Shown here piece by piece: positions 24,700 to 37,844 of a DNA stretch of 64,000 nt. The translations under genes were made by a program, and so were the position numbers. Under the pieces are notes generated by a model. The model was not told the DNA's origin. It worked only from the letters and a program-made list of their open reading frames with translations, and did no database searches. The DNA is from Cephalopachus bancanus (lineage: Eukaryota; Chordata; Mammalia; Primates; Tarsiidae), in contig JAPVLO010000400.1 of NCBI GenBank assembly GCA_027257055.1, positions 62,001 through 126,000 of the forward strand, in the 5' to 3' direction. Every line of letters starts with the position of its first letter. Within the stretch, counting starts at the first letter, position 1.

Positions 24700-25670
24700 A
24701 CAATATGGAAAATAAATGTGTGCAATTTCAGAATTGGCTCTTGATATAGGGCTTTTAAGTAGGTTGTTATTCTAAATAGCTTCTCTTTCCCAAAGAAACT
24801 TCCTGCCAATTAAAGCAAATTGACTCAAACAAACAAGGAAAAATTTGATTGTGTTGCTTAAAAGTAGCAATTTTCCATGTCATTTTTCTTCTGCTATCCA
24901 CTGAGAAAAAAAGATAGTTGCTTTTTGTTTGCTTGTTTTAGCTTGCAAGAGTTATTTCTGCCTAAACTCAGGATTTGAGTCTAAAAATCGTTTTTGTAGT
25001 AAATAGTATTTGTTCATGAAGTATGTCTTTTGTTCACTTAAGGGGTAAAGACATCACCAAAACATGTCTCTTTCCTTTCTGCTTCTCCCTGATCCTTTTC
25101 TTCCTTTTCTTATCTTTTCTATTCAAAAGCTTTTGGAAAAGAAGCCATTTGGATTTTTGAAATGATTTTTTTATCTTCATTTTTTATAACAGAGTTAAAA
25201 AGACAAATCAAAGAGTTGTTCATGGTTACGAAACTACACATAGCAAGGGAATGTTGATACATAGATCGTTGAGAGTCTGTAAAGGGCATAGCTAGGGTGA
25301 AACCCCCGTTCTTTCTGCCTCAAAGGCCTGTGCTTTCCTGCCTCTATGCTGCCTCATACTGTATACCCTAAACAGGTCAAAGCAAAATGTTAGGAAGCAA
25401 AATTTAGTCCTCAGCTTATGCTTTAACCAAATAGATTTTTTTCTTAAAAACTTCTAATTTGCCTCACATTGAAAAAAATCTACTGCTATAAAATTTCAAA
25501 AATATTGACTATTTTATTTTGTTTTAGAAATTCAGGTCAAGGAAAAAAGCATAATCTGTAGAAACAATTAAAAAGATTTTAAAAATAATTTACAGAATTT
25601 TCTTATTTAATTTTTTTAAAAGCCTTAAAACCAAATGCAATTTCTCTAAACTTTCATATAGACACTAAAG
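24700..25670. other. AT-rich intron, nothing recognised
   Basis: No splice-flanked open frame and no clear repeat. Confidence 0.35.
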
Positions 25671-25863
25671 TACCTCATCTCTACAAAAAATCAAAAATCA
25701 GCTAGGCGTGGTAGCGCGTGCCTGTAGTTCCAGCTACTCGGAAGGCTGAGGCGGAAGGATCGCCGGATCCCAGCAGGTCGAGGCTGCGGTGGCCAGGAGC
25801 GGCCACTGCACTCCAGTCTGGGCGACAGAGTGAGACTCCAACTCAAAAAAAAAAAAAAAAAAA
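25671..25863 (+). mobile_element. Alu, young subfamily, 5'-truncated
   Basis: Starts inside the left arm at 'tacctcatctctacaaaaaa' and continues through a right arm close to consensus ('cggaaggatcgccggatccc') to a 20-A tail. No target duplication is evident. Confidence 0.92.
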
Positions 25864-26324
25864 GAGTGGATCAGTGGTTTGCCAAAGTTTATAGCTTCTA
25901 AGGTGCAGACCTTGCCTTTGGAAGTACCTGCTTTTCCTACTATATCACTTTGAGTCTCATGAAACTAGAAGAATCTAGTTAGGAATGGAAAGATAAACAG
26001 TGAAAGAGCTCCATCGTATTTTTAGAAAAACTTTGAGAAGTTACCAAAATAATATATCTCGGGGAAAATATACATAGATTTATTTTAATGTATGGAAACT
26101 GCAAGAAAAATTTAGACTAATATTGAGAAGAACAGGAAAAAAACAATCTTTTAAATACAATGCTTAGCCACTAAATAAACAGTCATTTTCTTCTGTCAGA
26201 TAATAGCTAGAAAAAGTACATTTCTTAGTGTAAATTCTAACATTATAGTATCAAATTGGGTAACCAATTGTTTTATTTAATAAAATATGCTAAATTTTAC
26301 TTGAAATGATAAATTTATACTGCT

Positions 26325-26535
26325 AACCCCCCACTTTGTTCAAACGTCACTTTTTCAATATGGCCCACCCTATCTACCTGATTTAAAATTACTCTCACTC
26401 CCTTTTACAGTTATGTTATTTTTTTGCATCCCTTATTACCTCCTAACATACTATATAACTTACGTATTATATATATTGCTTATTGACTGTCTTTACCTGT
26501 GGGAATGTAAACCCCACAGGAGTAGAAATATGTGA
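26325..26535 (+). repeat. L2 fragment
   Basis: 'acttgaaatgataaatttat' precedes 'atggcccaccctatctacct', 'gggaatgtaaaccccacagg'. Diverged L2 3' part. Confidence 0.5.
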
Positions 26536-26539
26536 CTAG

Positions 26540-27120
26540 TTTTGTACTAGTTTTCTATTACAGCCATAACAAATTGCAACACAAACTTAGTGGTTCACAA
26601 CAACACAGATTTATTATTTTTTAGTTGTATAGGTTAGAAGTTTAACATAGGCCTCACCATACTAAAACTAAGGCATCAGCAGGGCTGCATTCCTATCTAG
26701 AGGTTCTCAGGATAATCTGTTCCCTTACTTTTTCAGGTTATCGGCAGAATCCACTTCCTTCTGGCTATAGAACTGAGGTTCTGGTTTTCTTGATAGCTGA
26801 AAGCCACTTCTAGGTTTTACATGCTGCCTCATTCCTTGACTCAAGGCCCCCTTCCTCCATCTTTAAAACTAGCAACAGCAAGTCAAGTCCTCAGGTGGCA
26901 TTTCTCTGACAATTGCTTCTTCATTCATCTTCCATTTGTAAGAGCTCATGTAATTAGACCAGGCCCACTCAGATAATCCAGCATAATCTCTCCACTTTAA
27001 GATCAGCTGATTAGAAACCGTAACTTCATCTCCAAATTTAATTCCCTCTGCTATGTAACATAACATATTCACAGGTTCTGGAGATTAGAATGTGGACATC
27101 TTTGGGGACCATTATTCTGC
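26540..27120 (-). mobile_element. MLT1-type LTR (ERVL-MaLR)
   Basis: The antisense read shows 'ttctattacagccataacaa', 'gaccattattctgcctataa' and the mid-LTR 'cttccttctggctatagaac'. It directly abuts related internal sequence. Confidence 0.6.
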
Positions 27121-27930
27121 CTATAATAGTTCATCTATAAAGATTCATATCCATGCCACAGGCAAAATACATTCACCCATCCCAAACCCCCCAAAGGTCT
27201 TATCTCATTACAGCACCAACTCAAAGTCTAACATCTCAACTAACTCTCAAAAGTCCTTTATCTCATCATCTAAATTAGATGTAGGTGAGGCTCCAGATAT
27301 AACCCAGACAGAAGCACAATTTTTCTCCATTTGTGTCAAATTAAAGAAACAAATCATCTGTTCCCAAAATACAATGGTGTGAAAAGCATAGGGTAACAGT
27401 TATAGACATTGTGGTTGAAAAGGGAGAAAAATGAAAGGTAAACAGGAGTTACCCATCTCAAGCAATTTTGAAATACAACTGGGTAAACTTCGTTTAGTTT
27501 TAAGGTCTGGGGATAATCATCACCAGCATCCTGGCTCCTGGGTCTATCTTCTGGAATATCAACTTCACCTTCCGGGCTCCTTGCCTCATCCCTCTGGGTT
27601 CCTGGCTCTACCCTCTACATCATCTTCCCCTTTTAATGAAAGTTGGTTTCCTGCCCATATAATTTTTGGAATCTGACAGCTGTTTGTATTTCACACTCGC
27701 TTTGTTTCTTTTGATACACTCTGGCAACATTTCTGCTAGTATAAAATTTTCAAGAAACTCGTGGGTTTCCCAAGTATATCATCAGAACCCATTCCATGAG
27801 ACACAAGACTTGCCCACAGCACTGTCTCTCAAGTGTTCATTCTTCTATGCTTTGTTCTTTTCCATTCCCTGAACGTCAATACTAAATCATCACAACTTTA
27901 AAACTCCTTTTCAGTCCTCACTCTTCTTGC
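27121..27930 (-). mobile_element. MaLR internal-region relic
   Basis: 'ccatgccacaggcaaaatac', 'cccccaaaggtcttatctca' and 'caactcaaagtctaacatct' resemble the non-coding interior of MaLR elements, in the orientation of the LTR beside it. The open frames here are short and not gene-like. Confidence 0.45.
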
Positions 27931-27948
27931 TCTCAAAAATGATCTTAA

Positions 27949-28761
27949 ATACATGAATAGACACTTCTCAAAAGAAGATATACGGGCAGCCAACAGACAC
28001 ATGAAAAAGTGCTCAACCTCACTCATTTTCAGAGAAATGCAAATCAAAACCACATTGAGATACCACCTAAACCCAGTAAGAATGGCCATCATTAATAAAA
28101 CAAACAACAACAGATGCTGGCGAGGATGCAGAGAAAAAGGAACACTTCTACACTGCTGGTGGGAATGCAAACTAGTGCAACCTCTTTGGGAGATATTGTG
28201 GCAATTCCTGAAAGAACTAGAAATTGACTTTCCATATGACCCAGCAATTCCCCTATTGGGAATATACCTGGAGGAACTCAGATTACTCTACAAAAAAGAT
28301 ACCTGCACACATATGTTTGTTGCAGTTCTAGTCACAATAACAAAAACATGGAACCAACCATGTTGCCCATTGAAGCTGGACTGGATAAAAAAAAAATGTG
28401 GTACATATACATAATGGAATATTGTACAGCCATAAAGAAGGACAAGCATATGGACTTCGCAGCAACTTGAATGGATCTGGAGTCGATCATACTCAGTGAT
28501 CTATCACAGAAACAAAGAACAGAGTACCATATGTTCTCACTCATAAGCAGACCTTGAACAATTATAATACTATAAGAAAGGGACTGGCAGTAGTGGGAAA
28601 CTGTCGGGGAGGAGGGGTGGGATTGGCAGCTGAGGGAAACTGCTAGGGGAGGGAGGGGCATACCTCATCAACAAGGGTACCTGCATAATCAGCATTTGTA
28701 TACCTAACCCTGAATTGTACCCCACATCTTTATCATAATTTTTTTTAAAAAGGAAAAAAAG
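27949..28761 (+). mobile_element. L1, 5'-truncated, with target duplication
   Basis: The sense ORF2 C-terminus begins at 'acatgaatagacacttctca'. A 153-codon open frame (27953-28414) carries HFSKEDI, MKKCS, CWRGC, HCWWECK and [15 protein letters not shown] ORF2 tail residues. It then has 3'UTR and a T/A-rich end. The 9-base repeat tgatcttaa flanks it at 27940-27948 and 28762-28770. Confidence 0.92.
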
Positions 28762-28969
28762 TGATCTTAATTTAAGCCATTTTAGAGTAATCTCCCCCAA
28801 CTGGTACATAATTAGAAATAAATATATCTTTGTAAACTAAATGAATTTCCTGTTTTCTTACCAATATAACTATATATTTTCCATATTCATTCTAAGATGC
28901 TACCACCAGTTTTAAGAGAAAAGGTGTGCTCAAGACCAGAATGATTACCTGGGCCCATGACTTCTTTCC

Positions 28970-30190
28970 CTCCTATCTCTCATGAAATTTTGTACCATCT
29001 GTCTTTCTCCCACATCTTCAATCTATTCCCTGCTGATTTATTTCTGTCATCATGTAAATGTGCTTGAATTTTCAAAAAAACAACAAAAATGTTGCTAAGA
29101 TCCCACATTTACTTTAGCTTTTATCTAATCCCTTTTCTCCCACTGCATCCAAATCTCTCCAATGAATGGTTTACACTCATTATTACCAATTCCTCTCTTC
29201 CCATTCCATCTAAACAGTCACTACAAACTGACTTTTGCTCCTACCATTCCACTGAAAGTGTTCTCAACTTTAATCTTACTGAGCTTCTTTATTGTATTTG
29301 GCATTGTTGGTCATTCTTCTTTTTCAAAATAATCTAGTTGCTTGGCTTCCGTTATATACCTGTCTCTATGCAATTTGAGCATTTTTTTCTCAGTCTTTAT
29401 AATTTTCTCTTTATCTGTGTGTCTGAAACACTGATCTTTCTCCAGAATTATCTCCTCCGAAGATTGCTCTACTCATTCTCCTTGATTTCAGATTTAATTA
29501 TTCAAAATCTTTATCTTCATCCCAAAATTCTCCTGTGAGGTTTATATGTCTAAGTCCAACTTTGTGATGGAAAACACAATCCAAAACCAATATGTTAATC
29601 TAAAATAAAATTCATTGTTTTCCTTCCTTCAAAACTTCTTGGCTTTAAACTTGTCACTCTCTTGCTTAAAACCAACCAGGGGCTTCTCATTGCACTTTAA
29701 ATAAAATATAAATGTCTTCACCTGACCTCCAAAGCTTCATGGGATGTAGTCCCTGTCAAACTCCTGAACCTCACTTGGGGCCACACACCATTTCACCCAG
29801 AGCCATGCTAGCTTCATTCCAGCCTTTAAAGAGTTCAAGCTCCTGCTTGCCTACTTGCTTCATGTATGTTATTTCCACTGTATGATTGTTCTTCTTCCTA
29901 TTCTTGGCATGAATTCATAAATTTCGGCTTAAATATTGTTTTCTCAGATACATCTTTCTTAGCAACTCAATTTAATTCATATTCCTCCTGAAAAATGTTC
30001 TTTTCATTCATAGTTCTTAGAATGCTTCATATTTACAAATTTATCATGGATGTTTATTAAAATTCCTGTATCCATCCCTAGATTCTAAAATTGATAAAGG
30101 AAAGGATCATACCCCTTTCATTTACCAATCTAAACCTAACTCTTAGGATGGAACCTAGTCTTTAGTAAATACTCAATAAATGTATTTTAC
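28970..30190 (+). mobile_element. L2, long fragment
   Basis: The first part matches L2 reverse-transcriptase DNA in outline ('cattccactgaaagtgttct', 'tggcattgttggtcattctt'). The second is the L2 3' region ('aggggcttctcattgcactt', 'tactcaataaatg' at the end). There is no usable frame. Confidence 0.6.
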
Positions 30191-30819
30191 ATGACTGTTA
30201 TTTCACTCTAACTAGAAATCTCAGAGTTATCTTTACTTTTTTTTAAACCTTGACTCTTTTGGCTTAAAACTTTCATTAGGAATTAAATAACTGCCAATCT
30301 ATTTGTGGGAAGAAATCCATCTTTTATGCCCAAATACTAGCTTTCCTATTGAATCTAAATGGCCTTGGATATTATGTAAGCCAATCTCCTTAGTTTTTAC
30401 ATTAGGAAGTTCAGGCCAAGAATGTTTGTTAATTTCGCCAGATCAGATTGATAATTATTATCAACTTCAGAATCAAAGGTTTAGATTTCCTAATTCCTAG
30501 TTCAATGCTCTTCCAGTATCCAAAAAGCCAGTGAAGAGATAGATACAAAGTTCTCCCATGAGTTGCTCTGAATAATTTCATTTAATTTAATCCATACCCA
30601 GATAACAGATTTCTAGATGTATATTCACTAGATTCATATAAATTGCCATCTATGTAGCTGGTAGGATTGTTTTTAATACCATCATAAGAAGCAAATCAGC
30701 TAATTAGAATTACTATATAGCTAAAAAGCTTCTAGCTGCTTTCAGAAGGGAAACTGATTATTTTCTGAATTATAAACTGTTTACTTTCCATGTTTATAAT
30801 CTCAGAGTCACAACCTTAC

Positions 30820-30956
30820 CCAGGTGGAAGAACAGTAATCATATTAAAGGCAATGCTGAAAATTCTAAGGAACTTAAGTTGTTGAATTTCAGAAGGAATT
30901 TCTTTGATGGGATTATTTCTCAGTTTTAGGACTTGTAAATGTGTGAGACATAATAC
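30820..30956 (-). CDS. LRRC63: LRR-gene internal exon (two LRRs)
   Basis: The acceptor is ctgttcctcag and the donor is GG|GTAAGG. The exon enters in phase 0 and leaves with two bases of a split glycine codon. It encodes two consecutive repeats: VLKLRNNPIKEIPSEIQQL, then FLRIFSIAFNMITVLPPG. The spacing between repeats is the usual 23 residues of this LRR class. No stop or indel is seen, so the gene looks maintained. Confidence 0.85.
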
Positions 30957-32943
30957 CTGAGGAACAGAAAAGAGAAACAGACATGAGTGGAATAATAAAG
31001 TATGATATATCTTTGAATTGATGTAGTGGAATCATATAACAACATTAATTGACTATATCATATATCTCAATAAGCACCTTTGGTCAACCTTCAAAATAAG
31101 TGGCCAACATTAATATGTATGACATGATGAGACAGTGCAACTATGATAGTGAGATAGTGACTCAAGGACTATTCTTTCTAAGTGGGAAAGTCATCCTTTT
31201 GATCAAGCTCATGATTTCATGTGGCAATCATGGAAAGATAAGGGATGGAGGAGATTATCTGCAGAACCAGGAAGATTAAGTGGAATTAACCTTAGTGATC
31301 AGTGAAGTGTCAGGTATCACAGTCAGATTGTTTCTGATATCATAATTTCATGTAAATTGATTTATCACATGAAATTTAAAAATAGATTGTACTCATTAAA
31401 CCTATGATTGTCCTCTTAAATTTACACAAAAAACAAGAAAAATGTTTAAAAATGATCGTTGCTTGATAATATATTACTATCTCTGGTGAATAATGTTTTA
31501 TATTAGCTTTATTTAATATTAAATTCAACCTTTTTATCATCATAAAGATCCAAAATTTGTGGTGCTCATTCTTGTAACTAGGAAGTGTGAGTCTTCCAAG
31601 TTTGTTTTTCTTTTCAAACTTGTTTTCACTCCTTGGACTCCCATTCATTTCCATATGAATTTTAGAATCAGCTTATAAAATTTTGCACAAAAATAGAAGT
31701 GTGCAATTTTTATAATGTTTGCAATAACTCTGTAGATTAAATTGGCCATCTTAACAATCTTAAGTCTTCCGATCCATGAACAGGGGATGTTTTCCACCTG
31801 CGTGTCTCCTTTAACTCTCTCAACAACATTCCGTAGTAATCATAGTATAAGTATGCACTTTAAAAAAACTTACTCTTAGGTATTTGATTATTTTTCATGC
31901 TATTATTAATAGAATTGCTTGCTTAATTTTATTATCAGGATTGTTCATTGCTAGTATATAGAAATACACTTTATTTTTTAATATGGAATTTACACATTGC
32001 AGCCTTGCAGAATTCTCATTAGTTCTAATAGTTTTTTAGTGAATTCCCTAATACTTTTTTATATAGAAGACCATGTTATCTGCACTAGATATAGTTTTAC
32101 TCTTTTCTTTTTAACTCCTTCCTTTACTCCTTTTTCTTGACTAACTGCCTTGACTAGAAACTCCAGTGCAACATTGAATAAAAGTACAAGAAAAGACATC
32201 CTTGTATTGCTCTTGATCTTAGGAGGAAAAATGTCAGTCTCTCACCGTTAAGGATAACATTAGCTGTGGGTTTTTGTAGAGGATCTTTTTCAGGTTGAGG
32301 AGGACCCCTTCTCTTCCTAGATGTTGAGTGATTTTGTTATAAAAGGATATTGAACTTTCCCAGATGTGTTTTTCTGTGTCTGTTGAGACAACTGTGTAGT
32401 TTTTCCCCCTTTATTATATCAATATGGTGTATTACATTGATTGATTTTTGTATGTTGAACCAACATTTCATTCTTTGGATAAATTTTACTTTGTCATGGT
32501 GTAAAATCTTCTTTATATATGACTGAATTTAGTATAATAACGTTTTGTTGAGGATTTGAGGTTTTTTACATGAGATATTTTTTGTATTTGCTTTTCTTAT
32601 TTTTTTACTTGCTTTTGTATTTGCTTTTCTAGTTTTGGTATCAGAGTAATCCTCATTTAATTGTTCCAACTGGGAAGTAGTCCTTCCTCTTCTATTTTTT
32701 GGGAAGAGTTTGTGAAGGATTGGTGTTAATTCTTCTTTAGATGCTGATAAAATTCACCCATGAAGCCATCTAATAATGGGCTTTTCTTTAAATTATTGTT
32801 GAATCTCTTCACTTGTTATAGAGTCATTCATATTTTTTTTTCCTTAAGCTTGTTCTGTGTCCTAGGAAAGTGTTCATTTCATCTAAGTTATTTAATTGTT
32901 TGGTATACAGTAGTTTATAGTATTCTCCTAAAATCTTTTTTAT

Positions 32944-33083
32944 TTTATTATAAAGCTGTGGGGTACAAAGTAAGGATTAACCACCGAAATAGGCTGCATG
33001 CAGGTGAAGTTTGGGCCTCCAACTGGCCCTTACTTCCCCTGGTTTGAAACTAGGTACGCTTTGTGTTGTTATGCACCCATTCC
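32944..33083 (-). mobile_element. Short L1 3' tail insertion
   Basis: Antisense 3'UTR: 'gctgtggggtacaaagtaag' and 'acttcccctggtttgaaact'. It is bounded by ctcctaaaatcttttttat (from 32925) and ctccttaaaatcttttttat (from 33084), which are its target duplication. Confidence 0.8.
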
Positions 33084-33103
33084 CTCCTTAAAATCTTTTT
33101 TAT

Positions 33104-33391
33104 AGCCAGGCTCAGTGGCTCAGCCTGTAATCCTGCGCTTTGGGAGGTTGAGGGGAGTGGATTGCCTGAGCCCGTGGGTTCGAGACCTGCCTGGGCAACT
33201 TGGAGAGACCTCATCTCTACAATAAATCAAAAAATCAGCCGGGCATGGTAGCGCGCCTGTAGTTTCAGCTACTTGGAAGGCTGAGGCGGAAGGATGGCCG
33301 GAGCCCAGCAGGTCGAGGCTGTGGTGGCTGGGAACGTGCCGCTGCACTCCGGTCTGGGTGACAGAGTGAGACTCCAACTCAAAAAAAAAAA
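33104..33391 (+). mobile_element. Alu, young subfamily
   Basis: A full dimer. It is flanked by aaatcttttttat at 33091-33103 and 33392-33404, the same sequence as the preceding L1 tail's target duplication. Confidence 0.95.
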
Positions 33392-34372
33392 AAATCTTTT
33401 TTATTTCCAAAAAGTCAGTAGTGATGTTCCCCTTTTCATTCTTAATTTTAATAATCTGAGTCTTCTGCCTTTCTTCCTTGGTCAGTCTATATGAGGTCTG
33501 TCCATTTTGTTGATCTTTTCAAAGTAACAACTTTCCAGTTTTGTTGATTTTCTCTACTTTTTCTAGCCTCTATTTCACTGATTTCTGTACTGATTTTTAT
33601 TATCTCCTTCCTTATTTTTACTTTAGGTTTAATTTGCTCCTTTTTTCTAGTGGCTTAAGAGGAAAGGCTAGTTTATTGATTTGCGATATTTCTTCTTGTT
33701 TTTAATATAGGCATTTACAATCTAAGGCAATCTAAGAATTGCTGTAAATGCATCTCATAAATTTTAGTATGTTGTGTTTTTATTTTTATTCATCTCAAAG
33801 TTTTCTAATCTCTCTTTTGATTTCTTTTACATACTGATTACTTAAAAGTGAGTTGCTTAGTTTTCACATATTTGTGAATTTACTAATTTTTTTTCTGTTT
33901 TTGATTTCTAATTTAATTCTATAATGGCCACAAATAGTTTTTGTGATTTTTAATCCTTTTAAATTTATTGAGACTTGTTGTGTGGCCTAACATATGATTT
34001 ATACTGGAAAATGTTCTATGTGAATTTGAGAATTGTGTATTTTGCTGCTATTGGTTTGAGTGTTTCATAGACATCTATTATGTCTAATTGTTTTATACTA
34101 TTGTTTATGCTTACTATTTCTCGGTTATTCTTCTAATTGTTTAATGCATTATTGAAAGTGGGATATTGAAGTATCCAACTACTATTGTTGAATTTTCTAT
34201 TTCTTCCTTCAATTCTTTCAGTTTTTGCTTCATCTCTAGTAACAGTTTTTTTATTTTAAAATATAATTTTTCTGATATTAGTATAGTCACTCTAGCTTTC
34301 TTATTATTGCTGTTTGCATTATATATATTTCCTCATGCTTTTACTTTTTTTTTTTTTTCCTCTTTTTTCTTC

Positions 34373-37300
34373 TAAAGATGTCGGGGGGTACAAGTCAGGT
34401 TTAGGTGTATGTGTTCTACATACAGATGAAGTCTGGGCTTTTCATTGGCCCTCATTTCCCCTGGTTTAGAATCAAGTACCCTTAGTGATGCTATGTGCCT
34501 CTCCTTCCCTGGCAGTGTCCCACTACTGCCAATCTCTCTCGTAGTATTGTGATAAATGTTCTGGACCCACTTATGAGTGAGATCCTATACCTTGAAAACC
34601 CAAGGGAATGTGTCAAAAATCTCCTTGCACTAATAAGTGACTTTGGCAAGGTCTCAGAGTACAAAACCAATGTGCACAAGACAGTTGCATTTTTGTACAT
34701 CAACAACAAACAGACAGATAATAAAAAGCACAATCCTATTCACAATAGCCACCAAAAAATTGGTATGTGGTATTCAGTTCTTTGTTTCTCTGATAGATCA
34801 CTGAGTATGATAGACTTTAAATCCATCCAAGTTGCTGCAAAGTCCATAATTTTATCCCTTATTTCTGTGTAGTACTCCATCATGTATATGTATCACATTT
34901 TCTTTATCTAGTTCACTTTTGATGGGTAACACACTTGGTTCCATGTTTTTGCTATTGTGAATAGTGCTGCAATAAACATGCATGCGCAAATATCTTTTTT
35001 GTAGAATTATTTGGGTTCTTCTAGGTATATTCCCAGAAGGGGAAAAACTGGGTCAGATGGAAGGCCAATTTCTAGATCTTTTAAAAATCACCACACTGTT
35101 TTCCATAGAGGCTGAACTAGTTTACACTCCCACCAACAGTGGAGAAGCATTTCCTCTTCTCCACATTCTCGCTAGCATCTGTTGTTTTTTGATTTTTTAA
35201 TAATGGCCATTCTTACTGGTGTTAGGTTATATCTCAATGTGGTTTTGATTTGCATTTCTCTGATGACTAATGAGGCTGAGCATTTTTTCATGTATCTGCT
35301 AGAAGTTCAAATGTCTTCTTTTGAGAATTATCCATTCATGTATTTTGACCATTTTTTAATGGGGCTGTTTGATTTTTCCTTTTGTAACATTTGAGTTCCT
35401 TGTAGGTCCTAGATGTTAGGCCTTTGTCAGATATACATTAGCAAATGTTTATTTCTCATTCTGTGGGCTGTCTCCCCACTCTTTTCCTTTGCAAAACCTT
35501 TTCAGTTTTATGAGGTCTCACTTGTCTATCTTATCTCTTATGGCATACACTTTTGGGGATATGATCAAGAATTGGTTACCTATTCCAATGTGCATAAGGG
35601 TGTCTCCTGCATTTTCTAAGATTCTTATAGTTTGAAATTTTGTGTTTAGTCTTTGATCCATTTAGAGTTGATTTTTGTGTATGGTGATAGGTAAGGGTCC
35701 TATTTCATTTTTCTACATGTGGTCAGTCAGTTTTCCCAGCACCATTTGCTGAATAAGGTCTCCTCTCTCCAGTGGGTGTTGGTTGTGGATTTGTTGAAGA
35801 TGAGTTGGTTGAGAAATTGAGGTTTTGTTTCTGAGTCTCTATCCTGTTCCATTGTCCTATATGATTGTTCTTGTACCAATATCAGACTCTTTTGATTACT
35901 GTAGCCTTATAATAAAGTTTATTAGTGAGTCTGGAAGTATGATACTTCCCACTTTGCTTCTTTTTGCTGAGAATTATTTTGGATATTTGTGGTCTTTTTG
36001 TTTCCATATGAATTTCTGTATTGTCATTTCCAGGTCTGAGAAGAATAATGTTGGTAATTTGATGGGAATTGCATTGAATCTGTAGATTTCCCTGGGTAGA
36101 ATGGCCATCTTAACAATATTGATTCTTCCAATCCATGATCATGGAATATTTTTTCATTTGTGTCTTCTTTGATTTCTTTGAGTAGTGTTTTGTAGTTTTC
36201 ATTGTAAAGGTATTACACTTCTTTGGTTAGGAAGATGCCAAGGTATTTCAATTTTTTGGTGGCTATTGTGAATAGGATTGTGCTTTTTATTATCTGTTTG
36301 TTGTTGATGTACAAAAATGCATCTGTCTTGTACACATTGGTTTTGTACTCTGAGACCTTGCCAAAGTCACTTATCAGTGCAAGGAGATTTTTGACAAATT
36401 CCCTTGGGTTTTCAAGGTATAGGATCATATCGTCTGCAAAGAGGTATAGCTTAACTTTCTCTTTTCCTATTTGGATACCCCTGCTTTTCTTTTTTTGCCT
36501 GATTGCTCTGGCAAGGAATTCCAATACTATATTGAATAGTAGGTGTGAGAGTGGGCACTCTTATCTTGTCCCCATTTTCAGGGGAAATGCTTCCAACTTC
36601 TGTCCATTGAGCAATATGTTGGTTATGGGTTTATCGTAGATGGTGTTTACTAATTTGAGGAATATTCCTTCTGTGCCTAGCTGCTCAAGGGTTTTAAGCA
36701 AGAAAGGTGTTGGATTTTGTCAAAAGCCTTTTCTGTGTCTAATGATATAATCATGTGGTTCTTGTTTTTATATCTGTTGGTGTATGGAATTACATTTATG
36801 GCCTTGCAGATGTTAAATCAGCCTTGCATCTTGAGAATGAAGCCTGCTTGGTCATGGTGGGTGATTCTTGAGATGTGTCGTTGGATCTGATTTGCTAGAA
36901 TCTTGTTGAGAATTTTTGCATCTATGGTCATCAGGAGATTCTCTTTCTTGTTGGGTCTTTTCCAGGTTTGGGTATCAGCACGATGTTAGCTTCATAAAAT
37001 TATTTGGAGACAATTCCATCTTTCTCAATTGCTTGGAATACTTTTGATGGGGTTGGTATCAGCTCCTCCTTATATGTTTTGTAAAATTATTCTGGGAAGC
37101 TGTCTAGTACAGGGCTTTTTTTTTTTTTTTTTTTTTTTCCTGGTAGGTTGTTTTCTTATGACAGAGTCGATTCCCTGGATGGTTATTGGTCTATTTAGGA
37201 TTTCAATTTCTTCTTGTTTCAACCTTGGAAGGTTGTGTGATATCAGAAAGTCCTCCACTTCATTCAGGTTTTCAAGTTTGTTTTCATACAGGTGTGCACA

Positions 37301-37376
37301 GTAACCTCTGTTAATCTTTTGAATTTCTTCAGGGTCAGTTGTAATTTCATCTTTTGTGTTTCTAAGTGTATTTACT
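34373..37376 (-). mobile_element. L1, 5'-truncated in ORF2, with internal inverted duplication
   Basis: The plus strand runs antisense from the 3'UTR ('gcccagacttcatctgtatg' in sense) through the ORF2 C-terminus and reverse transcriptase to the linker near 'cagggtcagttgtaatttca' (37331). At 34582-34762 the orientation flips for about 180 bases. Poly-T tracts lie at 34347-34359 and 37116-37138. Frames are broken. Confidence 0.85.
34582..34762 (+). repeat. Inverted copy of an L1 ORF2 segment
   Basis: Nearly identical to the reverse complement of 36249-36425 in the same element. I count four substitutions and one 4-base indel. The host element reads normally up to 'cttatgagtgag' and resumes with 'tatgtggtattcagttc'. 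Confidence 0.85.
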
Positions 37377-37844
37377 TGTTATGTTACCCTTCTTATTGAA
37401 CATTTCTGCTTCTACCTTCTCCTGTCCTTAACTATTTTAGTAGACTCTGTATTCTGCCTGAATACCATCATGTTGAATTTTCCATGAAACCTGTAATAAT
37501 TTCAGTCATTCTACTCACAGCAGCCCCCAGTCTTCTATTCATTGTTTATACCATGCTAATAACTGGGCATCACTAGCCTACCCCCAGTATAGCCCTTCTA
37601 AGCCTGAATATTACCATCCTCAGTGGAATATTTTTATCTATAGCTTATATAACAGAGATCTGCATTCTAATAACAAGTTCTATTGATTTCTGTCACTTTT
37701 AAAATGAGCACTTTACACCTTACCTATAAATAGCTTTCTTATATTCATACATTGTTTTAGTGGATGGAGTATTTTTGGCAGATATACAGCTTTATCAGAG
37801 TATATTTAGAAAGCTAAATCAACATGAATAACTGGGACTCCTAT

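Larger units (their letters stand above)
31550..34370 (-). mobile_element. Old L1 (L1M type) with two later insertions
   Basis: The plus strand is antisense ORF2: 'tctaataatgggcttttctt', then after the insertions at 32944-33391 'tttttatttccaaaaagtca', 'gtcagtctatatgaggtctg', 'gaaagtgggatattgaagta'. It continues into the endonuclease part. Confidence 0.75.

Noticed and set aside
27092..27872. Three consecutive plus-strand frames suggesting a small gene
   Set aside because: The sequence resembles a MaLR internal region in antisense, and the frames have no splice links or motifs.
33120..33410. Frames over 90 codons in Alu copies (also at 1144, 16169, 42163)
   Set aside because: Alu sequence in antisense often lacks stops. 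Not genes, although Alu exonisation cannot be excluded.
34582..34762. Separate sense L1 insertion rather than an inverted duplication
   Set aside because: It has no tail or target duplication, and it is closer to the reverse complement of the same element than independent copies would be expected to be. An independent insertion is not fully excluded.
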